From the NCBI RefSeq assembly GCF_004323595.1, contig NZ_AP019373.1:744001-808000 (forward strand): a stretch of 64,000 nucleotides of DNA, in the 5' to 3' direction. A program made the translations under genes and the position numbers. The stretch is from Sulfuricystis thermophila (GTDB lineage Bacteria > Pseudomonadota > Gammaproteobacteria > Burkholderiales > Rhodocyclaceae). The notes beneath the pieces are model-generated. The model made no database searches and was not told where the DNA came from. It was given only the letters and a program-made list of their open reading frames with translations. The number at the start of each line of letters is the position of its first letter. The first letter of the stretch is position 1. Positions 25,931-34,409 of the stretch are shown here, in pieces.

Positions 25931-26257
25931 ATGAGCGCTACCATCGAGATGCCCGCACGCGATGCCGAAGGCTACCTGGTCGAACCAGCGGAATGGAATG
26001 AAGCGGTGGCGGCCGCGCTGGCGGAAGAGCTCGGTATCGAGCTGGGTTCCGATCACTGGGACGTGATCCGCTTCATGCGCGAGTATTACGACGAACACCA
26101 GGTCGCGGCGGATGCTCGTCATGTCATCAAGCATCTTGAGGCACGTTATCAGGGCAATGCACGTCAACGGCTGTTCGAGCTGTTCCCCTACGGTTACCCC
26201 GCCCAGGCTTGTAAGATCGCTGGCATGAAACGGCCGCGCGCTTGGAGCACGGGTTGA
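25931..26257 (+). CDS. DsrC/TusE-family protein lacking the C-terminal penultimate cysteine
   Basis: 108 residues. The DsrC/TusE fold is clear: EGYLVEPAEWNEAVAAALAE, DHWDVIRFMREYYDEH, LFELFPYGYPAQACKIAGM. In DsrC and TusE the flexible C-terminal arm ends with a conserved penultimate Cys (CysA) that carries sulfur; here the arm ends KRPRAWSTG with no Cys. Only the Cys in QACKIAG (CysB position) remains. So it is unlikely to act as a normal sulfur carrier and may be one of the regulatory-type members. GAAGGAGATCGAC gives a good ribosome site. It is divergent from MarR and 3 bases before the CBS gene. Confidence 0.88.
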   Translation: MSATIEMPARDAEGYLVEPAEWNEAVAAALAEELGIELGSDHWDVIRFMREYYDEHQVAADARHVIKHLEARYQGNARQRLFELFPYGYPAQACKIAGMKRPRAWSTG

Positions 26258-26260
26258 ACC

Positions 26261-26887
26261 ATGTCACCACCCACTTTGCACGAAATCGACGAAATCGCCT
26301 TGTCCGATGAAGACATCGTCGCGGCGATGCGTGACATTCCGGGCTATCTGGATATCAGCACCGAAGATTTCCGGCAAATCTATCACCTCGCCCATCAACG
26401 TGCGTTAGAGCACCTGATGGCAGGCCTCACTCCGGCCAGGCTGATGCGCGGCGGGATGACGCCTTTGACTGGGGATCTGGCGATGGACGAGGCCGCGCGG
26501 CGTATCGTCGCCAGCGGTGGCAAGGGCCTGCCGGTGGTCGATGCCGCTGGCCGTGTGATCGGCATCCTGACGGAAACCGACTTCCTGCGTCGGCTCAAAG
26601 CCAACAGTTTTCTCGAACTGATGCTGCGTCTGCTGACCGATCCGGCCAGTTTTTCGCATCGTTGCCACGAAACGCGGGTCGCGGACGCGATGACCACACC
26701 GGTGGTATCGATCGGCCTCGATGCCGACTTCGACGAAGTGATGCGACGCTTTGCACAGCACCCGGGTCGCAGCATGCCGGTGGTCGATGCCGCGGGACGT
26801 TTCGTCGGCATGTTGCTGCGCAAAGACTTCTTGGCTGCGCTCTATCGCCGCTCCTGCACCAGTATGGCTGCGGAAGTGGCCGGCTGA
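26261..26887 (+). CDS. CBS-domain pair protein with N-terminal shared module
   Basis: 208 residues. The first ~60 residues (LSDEDIVAAMRDIPGYLDIS onward) match the 71-residue protein at 23808-24023. Two CBS domains follow: TGDLAMDEAARRIVASG with GLPVVDAAGRVIGILTETD, and VADAMTTPVVSIGLD with SMPVVDAAGRFVGMLLRKD. CBS pairs bind adenine nucleotides and often gate transporters. HPP proteins are fused to CBS domains in other bacteria, so this protein may partner the HPP protein at 23254. It starts 3 bases after the DsrC-like gene. Confidence 0.85.
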   Translation: MSPPTLHEIDEIALSDEDIVAAMRDIPGYLDISTEDFRQIYHLAHQRALEHLMAGLTPARLMRGGMTPLTGDLAMDEAARRIVASGGKGLPVVDAAGRVIGILTETDFLRRLKANSFLELMLRLLTDPASFSHRCHETRVADAMTTPVVSIGLDADFDEVMRRFAQHPGRSMPVVDAAGRFVGMLLRKDFLAALYRRSCTSMAAEVAG

Positions 26888-26907
26888 CCACGTCGCGCTT
26901 GACTGGT

Positions 26908-26985
26908 TCCGTCCCGCCAGCGCCGATGCTGCGAGATGAGTCGGCGCCCGGCGGGACGTTTTCATTTCCGCCAGCGCCGACTTTT
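26908..26985. repeat. Palindromic repeat of the 25-nt/54-bp family, intergenic
   Basis: GTCCCGCCAGCGCCGA (26911) pairs with TCGGCGCCCGGCGGGAC (ending 26957), followed by GTTTTC; a second half-unit CCGCCAGCGCCGACTTTT follows. It lies between the convergent CBS and ABC-exporter genes and could terminate transcription from either side. Confidence 0.8.
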
Positions 26986-26988
26986 CAT

Positions 26989-27705
26989 TCAGATCGGTCG
27001 CCCTTCACCCGCTTCTTCGTGGGTCTTGCCGTCGCGGATGTGATAGATGCGCTTGAAGGTCGGGATGATCTTTTCGTCATGGGTGACGACGACGATCGCG
27101 GTGCGATACTCGTGAGCCAGATCGTTGAGAATGCGCACGACGGTGAGCGCGCGCGCCGAATCGAGCGGCGCAGTGGGTTCGTCGGCGAGAATCACCGGAG
27201 CGTGATTGGCGAGCGAGCGGGCGATGGCGACCCGCTGCTGCTCGCCGCCGGAGAGCTGCGATACCGATGCGCCGGCGCGATGCGCCACATCCAGCGCGGT
27301 CAATAGCTCCAGGGCGCGTTTGCGCGCACTGGCATTGTCCTGACCGGCGAGCATCGGCAGCAGTGCGACATTGTCGGTGACATCGAGGAAGGGAATCAGA
27401 TAAGGCGCCTGGAAGACGAAGCCGATCTTGTCGCGCCGCAAGGCACGCAGGTCACGGATCTTCCAGCCATCGTCATAAATCACCTCACCGGCCAGCTCCA
27501 TGCGCCCGGCGGTCGGTTCGATCACTGCGCCGAGGCATTTGAGCAAGGTGCTCTTGCCCGAGCCGCTTGGGCCGACCAGGCCGACGACCTCGCCAGGCCA
27601 GACGGTCATGTCGACACCTTTCAACGCATCGACCGCGGCCTCGCCGCTACCGTAGCGTTTTTTCAGTCCGGTCAGCCGGATCGCCGGAATCTCGACCTTA
27701 TCCAC
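26989..27705 (-). CDS. ABC exporter ATP-binding protein (MacB/DevA type)
   Basis: 238 residues. Walker A GPSGSGKSTLLKCLGA, signature SQLSGGEQQRVAIARSL, Walker B VILADEPTAPLDSA, switch VVVTHDEK. It belongs to the type that works with an FtsX-like permease and a periplasmic adaptor (DevABC, MacAB). It overlaps the permease gene by 8 bases. Substrate unknown. Confidence 0.92.
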   Translation of the reverse strand: MDKVEIPAIRLTGLKKRYGSGEAAVDALKGVDMTVWPGEVVGLVGPSGSGKSTLLKCLGAVIEPTAGRMELAGEVIYDDGWKIRDLRALRRDKIGFVFQAPYLIPFLDVTDNVALLPMLAGQDNASARKRALELLTALDVAHRAGASVSQLSGGEQQRVAIARSLANHAPVILADEPTAPLDSARALTVVRILNDLAHEYRTAIVVVTHDEKIIPTFKRIYHIRDGKTHEEAGEGRPI

Positions 27706-28900
27706 CGATGGCCTCCGCCGGGTCGATGCGCAGCGCGGTGCGGATGGCGACGCTGCTCGCCAGCGCGCAGATCGTCAGGACGATCACGAAACCGGTTATG
27801 GCATCCTGCGGCAGGAGCAGCACATACTTCGGGAAGGCCGGCCCCCATAGGCCGGCGGCGATGCGACCGACGAGAAAGCCGATGACGCCGAGCGCCAGCG
27901 CCTGTTGCAGGATCATTCCGGCGATGATGCGGTTCTTTGCGCCGATCAGTTTCAGCACGGCGATCTCGCGCACCTTGGCGAGCGTCATCGTGTAGATGAT
28001 GAAGGCGACGATGGCCGCGGTGACGATGGCGAGGATGACGAGAAACATGCCGATTTGCTTGGCCGACGTGGCGATCAGTTTGGCGATGAGGATGTCTTCC
28101 ATTTGCGCCCTGGTGTAGGCAGTCAGCCGCTTCCAGCGCTGGATTTCGTCGGCAACGATGGCAGGATCGGCGCCGGGGACAAGACGTACCAGCACCGCAT
28201 TCACGTTGCGCGCCTGAGTTGCCCCGGCCTGTGCCGCTTCGAGCAGGCCCGGCACGCCAGGCCGGTTGAAGGCCGGGTTGGCGGCGGTGCGCGCACGCTC
28301 ATTCACCAACGCATCGTTGTCCTTGAGGAACTGGATTTCCTGTGCGTCTTTGAGCGGCACGAAGATCATCGGGTCGCCGGAGGACGACACCAAACGACGC
28401 GTGAGGCCGACGACGGTGTAGTCGTGGCGACGAATTTTCACGCGTTCGCCGAGTTTCAGGCCGGTGCGCTCGTCGGCGATGGCTTCGTAATGGCTCTGCA
28501 AAATGGGCCGACCGGCGGTGAGATAACGCGGCGCACCTGGGCGGTGGGGGCGATCCACCTCGATGCCGACGATCATCACACGCAGGTCGTGACCGTTGTG
28601 CGTGAGCTGGATGGTCAGATAGGCGGCGTTGCCGGTTTCCGCCACACCCTCGATAGCGGCGATGCCACGCCAGACGTCGTCATGCAGACTGGAAGGTTCG
28701 GCGTAGGGGCCGAGCGTGCCTTGCTGCACCACCCACAAATCGGCGCCGCTGTTATCGACCAGTACCTGGCCGTCGTCGACCATGCCGCGAAACACGCCAG
28801 CCATGGTCAGCGTCGCGCCGATCAATAGACCCAGTCCGATGCCGGTGAACAGGAATTTGCCCCAGCCATGCAGCACATCGCGGGCGGCGAGATTGATCAT
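27698..28900 (-). CDS. ABC exporter permease (FtsX/MacB-like, DevC type)
   Basis: 400 residues. One N-terminal membrane helix (FLFTGIGLGLLIGATLTMA), a large periplasmic domain, then three C-terminal helices (LVILAIVTAAIVAFIIYTM; LGVIGFLVGRIAAGLWG; TGFVIVLTICALASSVAI), the FtsX-like layout. It overlaps the adaptor gene by 4 bases. It probably exports a hydrophobic molecule with the neighbouring ATPase and adaptor. Confidence 0.9.
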   Translation of the reverse strand: MINLAARDVLHGWGKFLFTGIGLGLLIGATLTMAGVFRGMVDDGQVLVDNSGADLWVVQQGTLGPYAEPSSLHDDVWRGIAAIEGVAETGNAAYLTIQLTHNGHDLRVMIVGIEVDRPHRPGAPRYLTAGRPILQSHYEAIADERTGLKLGERVKIRRHDYTVVGLTRRLVSSSGDPMIFVPLKDAQEIQFLKDNDALVNERARTAANPAFNRPGVPGLLEAAQAGATQARNVNAVLVRLVPGADPAIVADEIQRWKRLTAYTRAQMEDILIAKLIATSAKQIGMFLVILAIVTAAIVAFIIYTMTLAKVREIAVLKLIGAKNRIIAGMILQQALALGVIGFLVGRIAAGLWGPAFPKYVLLLPQDAITGFVIVLTICALASSVAIRTALRIDPAEAIGG

Positions 28901-30069
28901 CGCAGTGACTCGACCGGCTTGACACGTGTGCCGTCGCTGAGCGCCTTGGCGCTATGCACGATCACCGCATCGCCCGCGGCGAGTCCCTCGCGGATTTCGA
29001 CGAATCCGTTGGCCGAGATCGCACCCGCCGTCACCGGCGCGAAGCGCGCCCGGCCTTCGACCACCTGCCAGACGCCGCTTTGCGCTCCGCGGCGTTGAAG
29101 GGCGGCCAGCGGAATCGCCAGCGCCTGCTCGATGGCCGGCAGGCGCAAGGTGACTTCCGCCAATTCGCCGATCGCAAGACCGTCAGGACGTCGATCGAAG
29201 ACGACGTTGGCGATGCGTTCCTCGGTGATCGAATCGCCGTTCCAGTCGAGGCGCTCGACCCGGCCGGCGAAACGTTCATCGGGTCGTGAGCGCAGCACGA
29301 TCTCGGCAGGCAGACCGACCGCGAGACCCTGCGATCGCCCCTGGTCGATGCGCACGCGCAGCCACAGCGAGGCCGGATCGACGACCTGCACGACCGATTG
29401 GCCGGCGACCACGGTCGAGCCCGGTTCGGCGAGTCTTGCGCTCACTACGCCCGCGACGGGACTGACCAGCCGCAGATGAGCGCGGCTCGATCCGGCACCG
29501 GACAATTCCGCCTGCGCGCGTTTCGCTTCGTCGATGGCAGCGGCCAACGCGGCCACTGCGGCGCTGTGGGCCGCGTCGGCCGCGGCGGCCTCGTGGGTCT
29601 TGGTATCGGCGGCCTCCTGGCTGACGAAATTCTTGCGGCGCAATTCGGCATAGCGTTCGGCGCTGTTTTTCGCCAGCCGGGCGCGACTCGCGGCCTCAAG
29701 CACCGCGGCTTGCGCCGACTGCACGCGTTTTGTCGCCGCTTCCATTGCTGCTTTGCCGGCGACGATCCGCGCATCGAGGTCGACCGGCTCCATTTCAGCA
29801 AGCAGCTGGCCGGCCGCGACCGCATCACCCTGATCGACCAACACCCGCGCGACGCGCCCGGCCAGCGTCGGACCGATCGAATAGCTGCGCCGCGCCTCGA
29901 CGGTGGCGATACCGAACAACGTGCGTTCGAGTCGCATCGCGCGCGCTGTGTCGAGGGTCACCCGGACCGGGGCGAGCGGCCCCTGGGTGGTGACGATCCA
30001 GCCGAAAGCGACGAGGAAAGCCAGTGCGAGCGCGCTGAGGATCAGGCTGCGACGGGTCGGGGTTTTCAT
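28897..30069 (-). CDS. Periplasmic adaptor (HlyD/membrane fusion) protein, DevB type
   Basis: 390 residues from the ATG at 30069; the open frame further upstream lies in the tetR gene. An N-terminal anchor (ILSALALAFLVAFGWIV) precedes the biotinyl-lipoyl half-motif GRVARVLVDQGDAVAAGQLL, an Ala-rich coiled coil (residues ~110-190), and the second half SPVAGVVSARLAEPGSTVVAG. It links the inner-membrane exporter to an outer-membrane channel, none of which is encoded here. Overlaps tetR by 4 bases. Confidence 0.9.
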   Translation of the reverse strand: MKTPTRRSLILSALALAFLVAFGWIVTTQGPLAPVRVTLDTARAMRLERTLFGIATVEARRSYSIGPTLAGRVARVLVDQGDAVAAGQLLAEMEPVDLDARIVAGKAAMEAATKRVQSAQAAVLEAASRARLAKNSAERYAELRRKNFVSQEAADTKTHEAAAADAAHSAAVAALAAAIDEAKRAQAELSGAGSSRAHLRLVSPVAGVVSARLAEPGSTVVAGQSVVQVVDPASLWLRVRIDQGRSQGLAVGLPAEIVLRSRPDERFAGRVERLDWNGDSITEERIANVVFDRRPDGLAIGELAEVTLRLPAIEQALAIPLAALQRRGAQSGVWQVVEGRARFAPVTAGAISANGFVEIREGLAAGDAVIVHSAKALSDGTRVKPVESLR

Positions 30070-30704
30070 GGTCGTGCTCCGCGAAAGCCATCCATCAACA
30101 GCGGGAAGACGCGCTGCGCCGCTGCGCGCAGATCGAGCGCACCGGAAAACAAGGCGCTTTGCACCACCAGCCCTTGTACCGTACCGATGAACAACAAGGC
30201 GGCGGCTTCCTCGTCGAGTGTCGCGGGCAACTGGCCGGCCTGTTTGGCACGCATCAGCAATGACTTCACGCGTTCGCGATAACCGCCGACGATACGGCGC
30301 GCCACGCCAGAGAGCACCGAACCGCGCGGCCGCTGCAGTTCGTGGAACAGGAGGCGCGGAACACCCGGGTGGCCGGCAACGAAATCGACTTGAGCCTGGA
30401 ACAATCGCTCCAGCATTTCCAGCGGCGTGCCGCCCGCTGCGATGGCGGAGTCGGCCAGTCGGCCGAGTTGCTCGCCCAGCCAATCGAACACCGCCGCCCA
30501 GATCGAGGCTTTGTCTGGAAAATGACGGAACAGCGCACCATGTGTCACGCCGATGCGCGATGCGATCGCTTGGGTGGTGATGCCCTCAGGGCCGTGTTCG
30601 CGGGCTAGATCGACGACGGCGGCGACGGTCTGCTCGCGTCTTTCCTCTGCCGAATGACGCTGGCGCGCGGTTTCGGCGGCAATGGTGGGAACGGTGATCG
30701 GCAT
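30066..30704 (-). CDS. TetR-family regulator of the ABC exporter
   Basis: 212 residues. The helix-turn-helix is GITTQAIASRIGVTHGALFR with HFPDKASIWAAVFDWL. It is the first gene of the exporter operon, so it likely represses its own operon until an inducer binds. A perfect 14-base palindrome (30738-30751) in the divergent promoter region is the likely operator. Confidence 0.92.
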   Translation of the reverse strand: MPITVPTIAAETARQRHSAEERREQTVAAVVDLAREHGPEGITTQAIASRIGVTHGALFRHFPDKASIWAAVFDWLGEQLGRLADSAIAAGGTPLEMLERLFQAQVDFVAGHPGVPRLLFHELQRPRGSVLSGVARRIVGGYRERVKSLLMRAKQAGQLPATLDEEAAALLFIGTVQGLVVQSALFSGALDLRAAAQRVFPLLMDGFRGARP

Positions 30705-30737
30705 GGTGAAAACGAAGATTTGTCGTACCGCTAAGTA

Positions 30738-30751
30738 AGTAACCTGTTACT
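30738..30751. promoter_or_regulatory. Probable TetR operator
   Basis: AGTAAC-CT-GTTACT, perfect inverted repeat between the divergent tetR and FmdE-like genes, 34 bases upstream of the tetR start codon. Confidence 0.6.
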
Positions 30752-30797
30752 ATCCTACTGCAATTTTCCGTTCCACAATTTCCGGAAAGGTTACGAA

Positions 30798-31409
30798 ATG
30801 CGTTTCCCCGATTTTTTCTCCGCCGCACCGGCGATCCGAATGCGTGATCCGCTGACGGATTTCCTTGGCGCCACTAACGATGGCGAGCTCGAATATCGTT
30901 TCGAAGATGCCGTGCGGCTTGCCGGCCACAGCTGCCCGACGGTCGCTTCAGCCTTCCTGATGACGCGTGCGGCGCTCGCAAAGCTCTATCCGGCTGAATT
31001 GCCCGTGCGCGGCGAGATTCGTGTCGATCTCGCCGACGAGCGTGATGCCGGAGTGGCGGGCGTGATCGCCAGCATCGCGACGCTCGTCACCGGTGCTGCC
31101 GGTGACACCGGCTTCAAGGGTATCGGGGGGCGATTCGATCGCCGCGAGCGGCTTTTTTTCGCCCAACCGCTCGAACACGGCAACCTGCGTTTCACGCGTC
31201 TCGACAGTGGCGCCGCCGTCGAGGTGGCCGCAGATCTGTCACGTGTGCCAGGCGACCCCCGGATGGCTGAGCTGCTGCCGCGCTGCCTATCCGGCCGCGC
31301 CAGCACGCAGGAAATGAGCACGTTTCGCAGCTTGTGGCAGGATCGCGTGCGGCTGCTGCTGCTCGAACACGCCCACGATCCGCAGACGATTCTGATCTTC
31401 CCGGTTTGA
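30798..31409 (+). CDS. FmdE-like domain protein
   Basis: 203 residues. The stretch LAGHSCPTVASAFLMTRAAL resembles the metal-binding start of FmdE-family domains (GHxCP). FmdE proteins occur as orphan genes beside molybdenum or formate enzymes and have no agreed function. GGAAAGG lies eight bases before the ATG. It is divergent from the tetR-exporter operon. There is a C-terminal region with no recognised domain (residues ~120-203). The family call is by eye and moderate. Confidence 0.6.
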   Translation: MRFPDFFSAAPAIRMRDPLTDFLGATNDGELEYRFEDAVRLAGHSCPTVASAFLMTRAALAKLYPAELPVRGEIRVDLADERDAGVAGVIASIATLVTGAAGDTGFKGIGGRFDRRERLFFAQPLEHGNLRFTRLDSGAAVEVAADLSRVPGDPRMAELLPRCLSGRASTQEMSTFRSLWQDRVRLLLLEHAHDPQTILIFPV

Positions 31410-31410
31410 G

Positions 31411-31490
31411 GTGCCGTCCCGCCAGCACCGACTCTCCGAGAATGAGTCGGCGCCCGGCGGGATGTCTAAGTCTCTGACAGCGCCGACCTT
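31411..31490. repeat. Palindromic repeat of the 25-nt/54-bp family, intergenic
   Basis: GTGCCGTCCCGCCAGCACCG at 31411, then GAGTCGGCGCCCGGCGGGA forming the other arm, then a half unit ACAGCGCCGACCTT. As at 26908 it lies between convergent genes (FmdE-like and DUF2892). Confidence 0.8.
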
Positions 31491-31558
31491 ACAAAGTAGG
31501 CGGCACTGGCTGGATCTCACCTATTTATGGCTAGCCTGGTGCGGCGATATGTGATAGG

Positions 31559-31768
31559 TCACGAACAGCAACTGCCATCAGGCACGCCAATCTTTTTCAG
31601 CATGAATGCAAGAGGACAGAAGTTGGTCAATCCACTTTGCGCCAGATTCAAACCGACGAGGACAGGTAACAACAGCCAGTATTCATGAACAAAATGAGCC
31701 AGCATCAGACCCAACAGCACCATCAAGCCAGCCACGAGATGCACGATACGATCGACAGTCATGTCCAT
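31559..31768 (-). CDS. DUF2892 (YgaP transmembrane-like) small membrane protein
   Basis: 69 residues with two hydrophobic helices (LVAGLMVLLGLMLAHF; WLLLPVLVGLNLAQSGL) and the conserved NFCPLAFMLKKIG. The C-terminus PDGSCCS has two further Cys. DUF2892 proteins often occur near sulfur- or metal-handling genes. It is encoded 8 bases after the FadL-like gene, probably in one operon with it and the cytochrome gene. Confidence 0.85.
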   Translation of the reverse strand: MDMTVDRIVHLVAGLMVLLGLMLAHFVHEYWLLLPVLVGLNLAQSGLTNFCPLAFMLKKIGVPDGSCCS

Positions 31769-31776
31769 TTCTCCAT

Positions 31777-32931
31777 TTAGTATTGATAGCTGATTTGGAA
31801 ATTGATGATGTTTTGTTTCAGCTCAATCGTGTTGGGACTGGTATTTGAGGTCACGCTGTTGTTGAAAGCGTGAACATAAGAGAGTGAGCCAATCACCTTA
31901 TCACTGAATTTGCGCGACAGTCCAAACGTCAAATGTTTTTCAACAACGGCCAGAGAGCCGAAATTCTGATTGACGTCCTCGGAGCCAATTGGGGATTTGC
32001 CATAGTTGAAGCCTGCCCGAATTTGCATCATTCCGCCGATATCCTTCTGCACGCCGATCGCAAAAACCGTCTGATTGCTCCAGCCAAAATTAAAGGCTGC
32101 TGGCACTGGACTCCCGGCAGGACGTTTGACGGGTACCATATCAAGCACGTTGGCAAACCAGATTCGTTTCACATCCGCTTCAATCAGCAAATTCGAAGTG
32201 GGCTTAAACGCTATGCCAAAAGCAAGCGTTTGTGGTGCGTCCATGCGCATCGACACCTTCCCTTGGGCGGTATTCCATTCGAAATCACTCATCTTTTGCT
32301 TGCTTGACCAGGAGATGCCTAGCTGCATTTTGGAGTTGGGTTTCCAGATAGCACCTGCAGTGATACCCCAGCCGAACACCTGATTCTGAGGTAGAGAGAA
32401 CAACGGATTGGCGAGCGCGAGGCTTTGGTAATTGAGATTGATGGTTCCCCCAATTGCCAAAGCATCATTGATGCGATACGCAAGACCGGGAGAGACTTTA
32501 AAAAACTGCTTGGTGGTAACGACGAATTGATTACCAGACAGCGCTGTGGTGTCGGAAAAATCAACGCCCATTCCTGAAATACCACCAAGACCCATGCCCA
32601 ATGTTAGTTTGTCATTAACGTGGAAAGCCACGGCGCCGGTTGGCATCATATAAAGGTTCGAATCGCTTTCATAACCATTGACCTTCCGCGGTGGGTTGAG
32701 GAAACCAAGGCCGAGGTCGAACCGGACATCCTTGATGTCGAGCATGGCCATGCCTGCGGGATTGATGAGCACGGTGGTGGCTTCTTGCGGTGCAGCAACG
32801 ACGGCCCCAGCCATGCCATTCTGAATAGCAGTCAATCCAATCATGTTATCGCCGTTGGTGGCAGCCGCATGTGTAGTAATACCGGCTAATGCGACAGCAG
32901 CCAAGTTTGTGGATAGGCTTTTACTGGTCAT
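31777..32931 (-). CDS. FadL/TodX-family outer-membrane porin
   Basis: 384 residues. The signal region is LAAVALAGITTHAAA, and the mature start NGDNMIGLTAIQNGMAGA plus INPAGMAMLDIKDV is typical of FadL hatch domains. The rest alternates amphipathic strands and ends in an aromatic residue (FQISYQY), as outer-membrane barrels do. FadL proteins admit hydrophobic compounds such as fatty acids or aromatics. The G+C content is clearly lower than in flanking genes, suggesting transfer. It is followed by DUF2892 and preceded by a cytochrome c'-like gene. Confidence 0.85.
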   Translation of the reverse strand: MTSKSLSTNLAAVALAGITTHAAATNGDNMIGLTAIQNGMAGAVVAAPQEATTVLINPAGMAMLDIKDVRFDLGLGFLNPPRKVNGYESDSNLYMMPTGAVAFHVNDKLTLGMGLGGISGMGVDFSDTTALSGNQFVVTTKQFFKVSPGLAYRINDALAIGGTINLNYQSLALANPLFSLPQNQVFGWGITAGAIWKPNSKMQLGISWSSKQKMSDFEWNTAQGKVSMRMDAPQTLAFGIAFKPTSNLLIEADVKRIWFANVLDMVPVKRPAGSPVPAAFNFGWSNQTVFAIGVQKDIGGMMQIRAGFNYGKSPIGSEDVNQNFGSLAVVEKHLTFGLSRKFSDKVIGSLSYVHAFNNSVTSNTSPNTIELKQNIINFQISYQY

Positions 32932-32960
32932 TGTTCTACTCCTATGTCAGTTCTGACTTA

Positions 32961-33557
32961 CTACTTCAGGCGCGGGGTGTAGGGGGTGGCCCCGGGTTGG
33001 CCACGAAAATGCATGTGACAGGCAACGCATCCGGCTGTCATTTCTCCATAGTGGTGTGCAGCGGCGACCATGTCGCCCTTTTCAGCAGCTTCGGCGATTT
33101 TCTGGGCATTGCCTTCTACCGCCGCTTCCATGCTCGGTAGCACCGATAGCGACTCAGTCGTCACTTTCTCGATTTTCAAATAGGGCAGCATGCCGCCTTT
33201 CGGTAGCCGATGAAGGGCAAGGCGACGTGCGGCATCGGCTGCCATCGGGCCATTATCGGTGGCAATTGCTGCACCAATCATCTGATGCTCGGCCAAGATC
33301 TCCTGCATCACTTGACGAAGTGTCAACGTATCACTGCGGCGCTCATGCCGTAATGCCACATGCATCAGAAATTTCTTGATTTCTGGTGATAATGCATTCG
33401 CTTTCTCAGCCAGTTCGGGTGACATCACGGCCATTTGTCGCTGCATCAGCTCCATGCCGCGCTTCATGTCTTCGGGGGTGCCTTGTGCCTGAGCACCGAA
33501 GATCACGCTGCTCAATGTCAATGTAATGCCCCATTGCCAAGCTTGCCCGTTCTTCAT
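32961..33557 (-). CDS. Exported cytochrome c'-like (class II) protein
   Basis: 198 residues. A signal peptide (QWGITLTLSSVIFGAQA) is followed by a mostly helical protein with one haem site near the C-terminus (GCVACHMHFRG), the position expected for class II cytochromes such as c' and c556. The N-terminal half is longer than in typical cytochrome c', so the assignment is provisional. Cytochromes c' bind NO, which suits the context. It is divergent from the two-component system. Confidence 0.65.
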   Translation of the reverse strand: MKNGQAWQWGITLTLSSVIFGAQAQGTPEDMKRGMELMQRQMAVMSPELAEKANALSPEIKKFLMHVALRHERRSDTLTLRQVMQEILAEHQMIGAAIATDNGPMAADAARRLALHRLPKGGMLPYLKIEKVTTESLSVLPSMEAAVEGNAQKIAEAAEKGDMVAAAHHYGEMTAGCVACHMHFRGQPGATPYTPRLK

Positions 33558-33637
33558 GAAAAATTTCTCCTGTGTTATGTTCCCGAGCGGTCAGGATAGG
33601 AGTGAAGAATTTCGAGCCTGTTGCCAATGGGGCACTT

Positions 33638-33654
33638 TTGTTACAAGTTGTTAC
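33638..33654. promoter_or_regulatory. Tandem TTGTTAC direct repeats, possible response-regulator site
   Basis: TTGTTAC at 33638 and again at 33648, ten bases apart, between the cytochrome c'-like gene and the divergent response regulator. One-turn spaced direct repeats are the usual OmpR/PhoB-family site. Confidence 0.4.
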
Positions 33655-33695
33655 TAAAACCCAGGCGATTGAGAAGATGAGCTGAGGAGGTGTCG

Positions 33696-34409
33696 GTGAC
33701 TGAACGCAATTACGTACTGGTTGTCGATGACGACGAAGGCCTACGCGAACTGCTGGTCCGCTATCTGGCCGATAATGGGTATATTGCGACGGCTGTTGGC
33801 GATGGAGTGGCGATGAGGGCTCATTTGCGGACATGCCCTGTGGATGTCATCCTGCTCGACGTGATGCTCCCCGGTGAGGATGGCTTGTCGCTGGCACGTA
33901 ACCTCAATGCCGAGGCGACCGATTATGCACCAGCTATCATCATGTTGTCGGCGCGCGGTGAAGAGGTCGATCGTGTCGTCGGCCTCGAATTGGGAGCCGA
34001 TGATTACCTTACAAAACCCTTTAGCCATCGTGAGTTGTTGGCACGAATCTCCGCCGTGCTGCGGCGACGCCAACCCACATCGAGTGCAGGAAAGATACGG
34101 CGTTTCGGCCCCTACGTCGTCGATATCGAGGCACACTGCCTTACCTGCAATGGTAAAGAGATCAATCTTTCTGGCGCTGAATTTTCTCTTTTGCAGGTGC
34201 TGCTTGATCATCCCAATCGCGTTCTCAGCCGTGATGCGTTAGTGGAATTGTTGAAAGGTTATGACCGTGCGCCATTCGATCGCATGGTCGATGTGCGCGT
34301 TACACGACTGCGCCGCAAGATCGAACCCGATCCGGCGCATCCGATCTATCTCCGCACTGTCTGGGGAGAGGGATATCTTTTTTCTCCGCGAGGGGTGATA
34401 GGCAAATGA
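33696..34409 (+). CDS. OmpR-family response regulator
   Basis: 237 residues from the GTG at 33696, chosen because GAGGAGG ends six bases upstream; a GTG two codons earlier would lie on that ribosome site. The receiver has the acidic pair VVDDDEG, the phospho-acceptor Asp in VILLDVMLPGEDG, and Lys in DDYLTKPF. The winged-helix C-terminal domain ends VDVRVTRLRRKIEPDP, then RTVWGEGYLF. It overlaps the kinase gene by 4 bases. Probably controls the divergent cytochrome/porin genes. Confidence 0.93.
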   Translation: MTERNYVLVVDDDEGLRELLVRYLADNGYIATAVGDGVAMRAHLRTCPVDVILLDVMLPGEDGLSLARNLNAEATDYAPAIIMLSARGEEVDRVVGLELGADDYLTKPFSHRELLARISAVLRRRQPTSSAGKIRRFGPYVVDIEAHCLTCNGKEINLSGAEFSLLQVLLDHPNRVLSRDALVELLKGYDRAPFDRMVDVRVTRLRRKIEPDPAHPIYLRTVWGEGYLFSPRGVIGK

